In this document: positions 6,230-8,926 of the stretch, in pieces | Layout of the letters: every line of letters begins with the position of its first letter | Numbering within the stretch: the stretch's first letter is position 1 | Source: Gemmatimonadota bacterium | GTDB taxonomy: Bacteria; Latescibacterota; UBA2968 | Reading direction: 5' to 3' | DNA: 8,926 nt | NCBI GenBank assembly: GCA_002714465.1 | Contig: PAXL01000044.1 | Coordinates: 2,268-11,193, forward strand | Made by a program: the position numbers and the translations under genes | The notes under the pieces: generated by a model | Databases searched by the model: none | What the model was told of the DNA's origin: nothing | The model's input: only the letters and a program-made list of their open reading frames with translations

Positions 6230-8644
6230 ATGAGGAATGTCGGCTTGAATCTACAGACCTTGGTCGCGGCCTTTCTTCTAGCCGCGATTCAGACAATCAG
6301 AATCGAGGGGGCGGATATGGGACCGAATGAACTAGGTATCGGAGGGGTCGGGGGCGTTTATCTCCTAGCAGAACCAGGGAAGCTAACCGTTCAAGTATGG
6401 AAGCAGGATCTTAACCGACATGACAAACAGACCAATCTGCGCGCCATACTCCTGAGCCCAGACAGAAAACCGGTTGGTGAAGCCGTAATCGTCGACGATG
6501 GCCTGCGGAACGACGACGGCCCCGGTCACATCAAACAGATCGAACTCGAGACAGACGTCGATCAGGCGGGTATCTACGCACTAAGCATTACCGTCACGAA
6601 CGACCGGTATGGTGAAAATATCCGTTGGGGATTCCGAACCAACTGCAAGCGTTACCTGATCGAGACATCCCGGGGTCACCGTGACGCGCGACACGTCGAG
6701 CCGATTGTCCTGGTCAGCCCCGACATCAGCGCAGATGTGTGTTTCGCGGCCCGCCCGAGAGAGATCACAATCGATGTCGAAGGTCTGCACGGCGGCGGAC
6801 ATCCAAAGCTATACGATGCAGCGGGCAGTCTTGTCGCAGACCTCTCCTCGTCTGCCGAAGGGAGAGCATCCTACACGCTCCCACCCGGTTCCAGGGGCAT
6901 CGGACCCTGGAGGCTCCACTTCCCATCCGGCCAGGCAATCGTACACATCGACGGGGTCACACGATGGGACAGCGGCGAACCGCTCGAGAACCTCTCGCTC
7001 TGGTCTCCCACCCTGGATAGCTGGTTTCCTTTCCACGACCTGCGCTGGATGCTCACGCCCTACAGCCACGTCGTTCACGCAATGCCCGGGGAACAACGCC
7101 AAATCGAGCTCCGCATCCACAACAACGGGACCTCTATCGACGGTTTCGACCTTGCTTTCTCAGAGGGTTCTCTTCCCGTAGAACTGACCGACCATAGAGT
7201 CGAACTGCCCCCCGATGAACCGCGGATCGTAACCGCAACAGTCTCCGTCCCCCCTGATGCGAGTGTAGGAGATACGCTCACAACACAGGTCTCTGTGGTC
7301 TCAGAGAAACACGGTATTTCGACCTGGAGTCGTCTCAAGGTCAGAGTTGGCAAGCCGGATTACGCGATCGACGTTCCGCTCACCTACAGACCATACGAGC
7401 ACGAAAACGAGCAGTTCGCGTACACACCGGACTACCCGAACACGGGACAGCTCTACTTTGCACCTGACAACACGCCCTATGTTCGCGTAGACGACGGGAT
7501 CGACCGGTTGGGCCCAACCGGCTGGGAGACCGTAGACACCGTTGACGGGGAACGCTATCGCTCGGTGACAACAAAGGTCGCTTTTGGTGGCGATGGTGAG
7601 ATATGCTTGCTGGGCAGGTCCCCCGAGGGTGTCGCGTATCTCCTTTCCGAAGATGGCGGAGACACGTTCCAGGCCACACCGGTCCCACCCAGAGACACGA
7701 AACGGCAGCAGTGGGACATCGAGCAGTTCGCCGGAGCCAACAACCCACCTCGCCTCGCACCATTCGTCAGAGCCACCGAAACTGGCGAGTATGACCCCAA
7801 CAACTTCTGGAGACACGTCAACGATCTTGAGCTGTTTCTGCCGGAGCGCATTGCCGGCAAGGTCTTCATCGGTGACCCGATCCTCCTGTCGACACAAGCG
7901 ATCGGGATCTCCTCTCACTCGGGGATACCATCAGCGCTCGCGTCGCAGGGCGACCGCGTCCACATCATATGGGGAGAGGCTACGGACCCTGACGGCCATG
8001 AACCCGGTGTTCCAGCCTACGTCGCAACCTACGACCGCAATAAGAAGAGCTTACTCGGTGAGAAGGCTTTCGTAGGCTTTGGCCCCCCTGCAAACGATGT
8101 CCACAATACGCCCAGCATCGTGATCGACAGCCAAGGCTATCTACACACATTAACCGGCACACACGGTCAACCCTTCGCCTACGCCCGATCGGTCGAGCCC
8201 CATACCGCACACGCCGGCTTCACTGAGCCCGAACTCGTCGAGAACGACCTTCGCTCGACTTACATCGGATTCGTCTGCGACTCGAACGACACGCTGCACC
8301 TAGTCTTCCGCACCTGGAAATCCGATGGAGAGTATCACCCCGAAGGGTACTACGCCAACCTCGCCTATAAGCGGAAGCACAGAGATCGACCTTGGGAACC
8401 GATGAAGCGACTGGCCGTCGCGCCATTCACAGAATACAGCATCTGGTATCATCGACTCACAATCGATCGCAACGACCGTCTTTTCGTCAGCTTTGATTAC
8501 TGGTCGACCTTCTGGTTCTATCGCGTCGACCATTATGGCAACTCACCCGGTCGCGGTCGGGCAGGCGGTGGCGGCCGCCGCAAGACGATTCTCTCCTCTG
8601 ACGGTGGCGATAGCTGGAAGCTGCTTGAGACGAATGACCTTTAG
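6230..8644 (+). CDS. Secreted multidomain protein: beta-sandwich, NEW3-like and BNR-type beta-propeller domains
   Basis: An 804-residue exported protein, numbered from the ATG at 6230. The first 28 residues look like a signal peptide (hydrophobic LQTLVAAFLLAAIQ, then a polar stretch ending EGA). Residues 30-270 look like beta-rich, Ig-like modules. Residues 283-373 resemble the NEW3/NPCBM-associated domain of glycosidases (LRIHNNGTSIDGF, then VTATVSVPPDASVGD). From about 400 to the end is a sialidase-like propeller with two Asp-box motifs, SEDGGDTF (473-480) and SSDGGDSW (789-796). It also has the BNR_4-type segments SSHSGIPSA (561-569), DVHNTPSIVIDSQGYLH (623-639) and LTGTHGQPF (641-649). 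BNR_4 proteins include polysaccharide lyases such as ulvan lyases, so a role in binding or cleaving an acidic polysaccharide is inferred; no activity is proven. A Gly/Arg-rich patch (GRGRAGGGGRR) lies at 774-784. Other possible starts are TTG 6182 (16 codons longer) and TTG 6245 (AGGA eight bases upstream). Confidence 0.8.
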   Translation: MRNVGLNLQTLVAAFLLAAIQTIRIEGADMGPNELGIGGVGGVYLLAEPGKLTVQVWKQDLNRHDKQTNLRAILLSPDRKPVGEAVIVDDGLRNDDGPGHIKQIELETDVDQAGIYALSITVTNDRYGENIRWGFRTNCKRYLIETSRGHRDARHVEPIVLVSPDISADVCFAARPREITIDVEGLHGGGHPKLYDAAGSLVADLSSSAEGRASYTLPPGSRGIGPWRLHFPSGQAIVHIDGVTRWDSGEPLENLSLWSPTLDSWFPFHDLRWMLTPYSHVVHAMPGEQRQIELRIHNNGTSIDGFDLAFSEGSLPVELTDHRVELPPDEPRIVTATVSVPPDASVGDTLTTQVSVVSEKHGISTWSRLKVRVGKPDYAIDVPLTYRPYEHENEQFAYTPDYPNTGQLYFAPDNTPYVRVDDGIDRLGPTGWETVDTVDGERYRSVTTKVAFGGDGEICLLGRSPEGVAYLLSEDGGDTFQATPVPPRDTKRQQWDIEQFAGANNPPRLAPFVRATETGEYDPNNFWRHVNDLELFLPERIAGKVFIGDPILLSTQAIGISSHSGIPSALASQGDRVHIIWGEATDPDGHEPGVPAYVATYDRNKKSLLGEKAFVGFGPPANDVHNTPSIVIDSQGYLHTLTGTHGQPFAYARSVEPHTAHAGFTEPELVENDLRSTYIGFVCDSNDTLHLVFRTWKSDGEYHPEGYYANLAYKRKHRDRPWEPMKRLAVAPFTEYSIWYHRLTIDRNDRLFVSFDYWSTFWFYRVDHYGNSPGRGRAGGGGRRKTILSSDGGDSWKLLETNDL

Positions 8645-8649
8645 GGAGG

Positions 8650-8758
8650 TCATTACCGCGAAAGCTTGAATCCAGACTTTGTATGCTCAGAACTGTCTGT
8701 ATACCTTTTCCGCGCACCACGCAACTCACATCTAGATGCCTGCCGAAGCAGGCATGAC
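8650..8758. repeat. Decayed REP/MITE-like palindromic element
   Basis: The block begins GTCATTACCGCGAAAGC followed by GAATCCAGAC, and ends with ATGCCTGC-CGAA-GCAGGCAT (8736-8755) followed by GAC. The ends form a short inverted repeat (GTCAT/ATGAC). This matches the general layout of dispersed bacterial repeats made of GTCATTCCCGCGAAAGCGGGAAT-like half-sites. The right half is a perfect 8-bp hairpin, while the left half has lost most of its stem. It sits 5 bases past the stop of the secreted protein and 3 bases before the ribosome site of the next gene, so it may also act as a terminator or mRNA stabiliser. Confidence 0.6.
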
Positions 8759-8775
8759 GACGAGGATCATCAGCA

Positions 8776-8926
8776 ATGCCAGACACCTATGCACTCAAAG
8801 CCGTCCCAGGATTCCATGCCAAGACTCCCGGTATCCAGCTCGCTGCGCAGGCCAGCGACAAGGCCACCGACGAGGATCTACAGTTCTTCCAGCAGATGGG
8901 TGTGGAGTGGCTGATGGTCGGGATCG
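8776..8926 (+). CDS. Probable TIM-barrel sugar isomerase or mannonate dehydratase-like protein, N-terminal fragment
   Basis: Fifty codons are visible before the window edge. The protein starts MPDTYALKAVPGFHAKTPG and continues IQLAAQASDKATDEDLQFF, then QQMGVEWLMVGI. The pattern of a short strand, an acidic DEDLQFFQQMGVEW helix and a following hydrophobic strand is typical of the first turn of xylose isomerase-like TIM barrels, including mannonate dehydratase-like enzymes of sugar-acid catabolism. No catalytic residues are visible yet, so the family call is inferred. The ATG has a good GAGGAT ribosome site at 8762-8767, eight bases upstream. No signal peptide is seen, so it is probably cytoplasmic. 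It follows the secreted propeller protein in the same direction and could process the sugars released. Confidence 0.45.
   Translation, partial: MPDTYALKAVPGFHAKTPGIQLAAQASDKATDEDLQFFQQMGVEWLMVGI

Noticed and set aside
7301..7918. 205-codon minus-strand ORF
   Set aside because: Antisense to the 804-residue secreted protein; composition is that of a shadow frame.
1..8926. tRNA genes, rRNA, CRISPR arrays or insertion sequences
   Set aside because: No T-loop-like or cloverleaf pattern, no regularly spaced direct repeats and no transposase-like frame were found on reading both strands; no search tool was run.

Overview
The window looks like part of a chromosome from an uncultured, glycan-degrading bacterium of moderate to high GC. 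A Tat-exported S1 sulfatase, a bacterial-type CE15 esterase, a ThuA-domain protein and a secreted beta-propeller protein together resemble marine or host-associated lineages such as Poribacteria, Latescibacterota or Planctomycetota. This placement rests on gene content only. No rRNA, tRNA, CRISPR array, transposase or phage gene was seen.

Left part (1-4569), all on the minus strand, in transcription order: manC (GDP-mannose synthesis), a 227-base gap, a ThuA-domain protein, a CE15-like esterase, a strong hairpin, then an SGSH-like sulfatase that runs off the left edge. ThuA, CE15 and sulfatase are spaced 93 and 151 bases apart and plausibly form a small catabolic cluster for a sulfated or uronic-acid-containing glycan. 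manC is more likely a housekeeping or envelope gene.

Middle (4570-6229): a mostly gene-poor stretch. It holds a sixA-type histidine phosphatase (minus), a convincing bidirectional terminator at 5156-5201 with a possible small plus-strand ORF ending just before it, and a small minus-strand ORF (5847-5993) whose coding-like sequence continues in frame past an amber stop.

Right part (6230-8926), plus strand: an 804-residue secreted protein with N-terminal beta-sandwich regions, a NEW3-like domain and a C-terminal BNR-type propeller; a decayed REP/MITE-like palindromic element; and the first 50 codons of a probable TIM-barrel sugar isomerase or dehydratase. The right-hand pair could process a polysaccharide outside the cell and its sugars inside.

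No clearly new defence or mobile system is visible. The most interesting items are the architecture of the 804-residue protein, the apparently leaderless CE15 enzyme beside an exported sulfatase, the amber-interrupted small ORF, and the palindromic elements.
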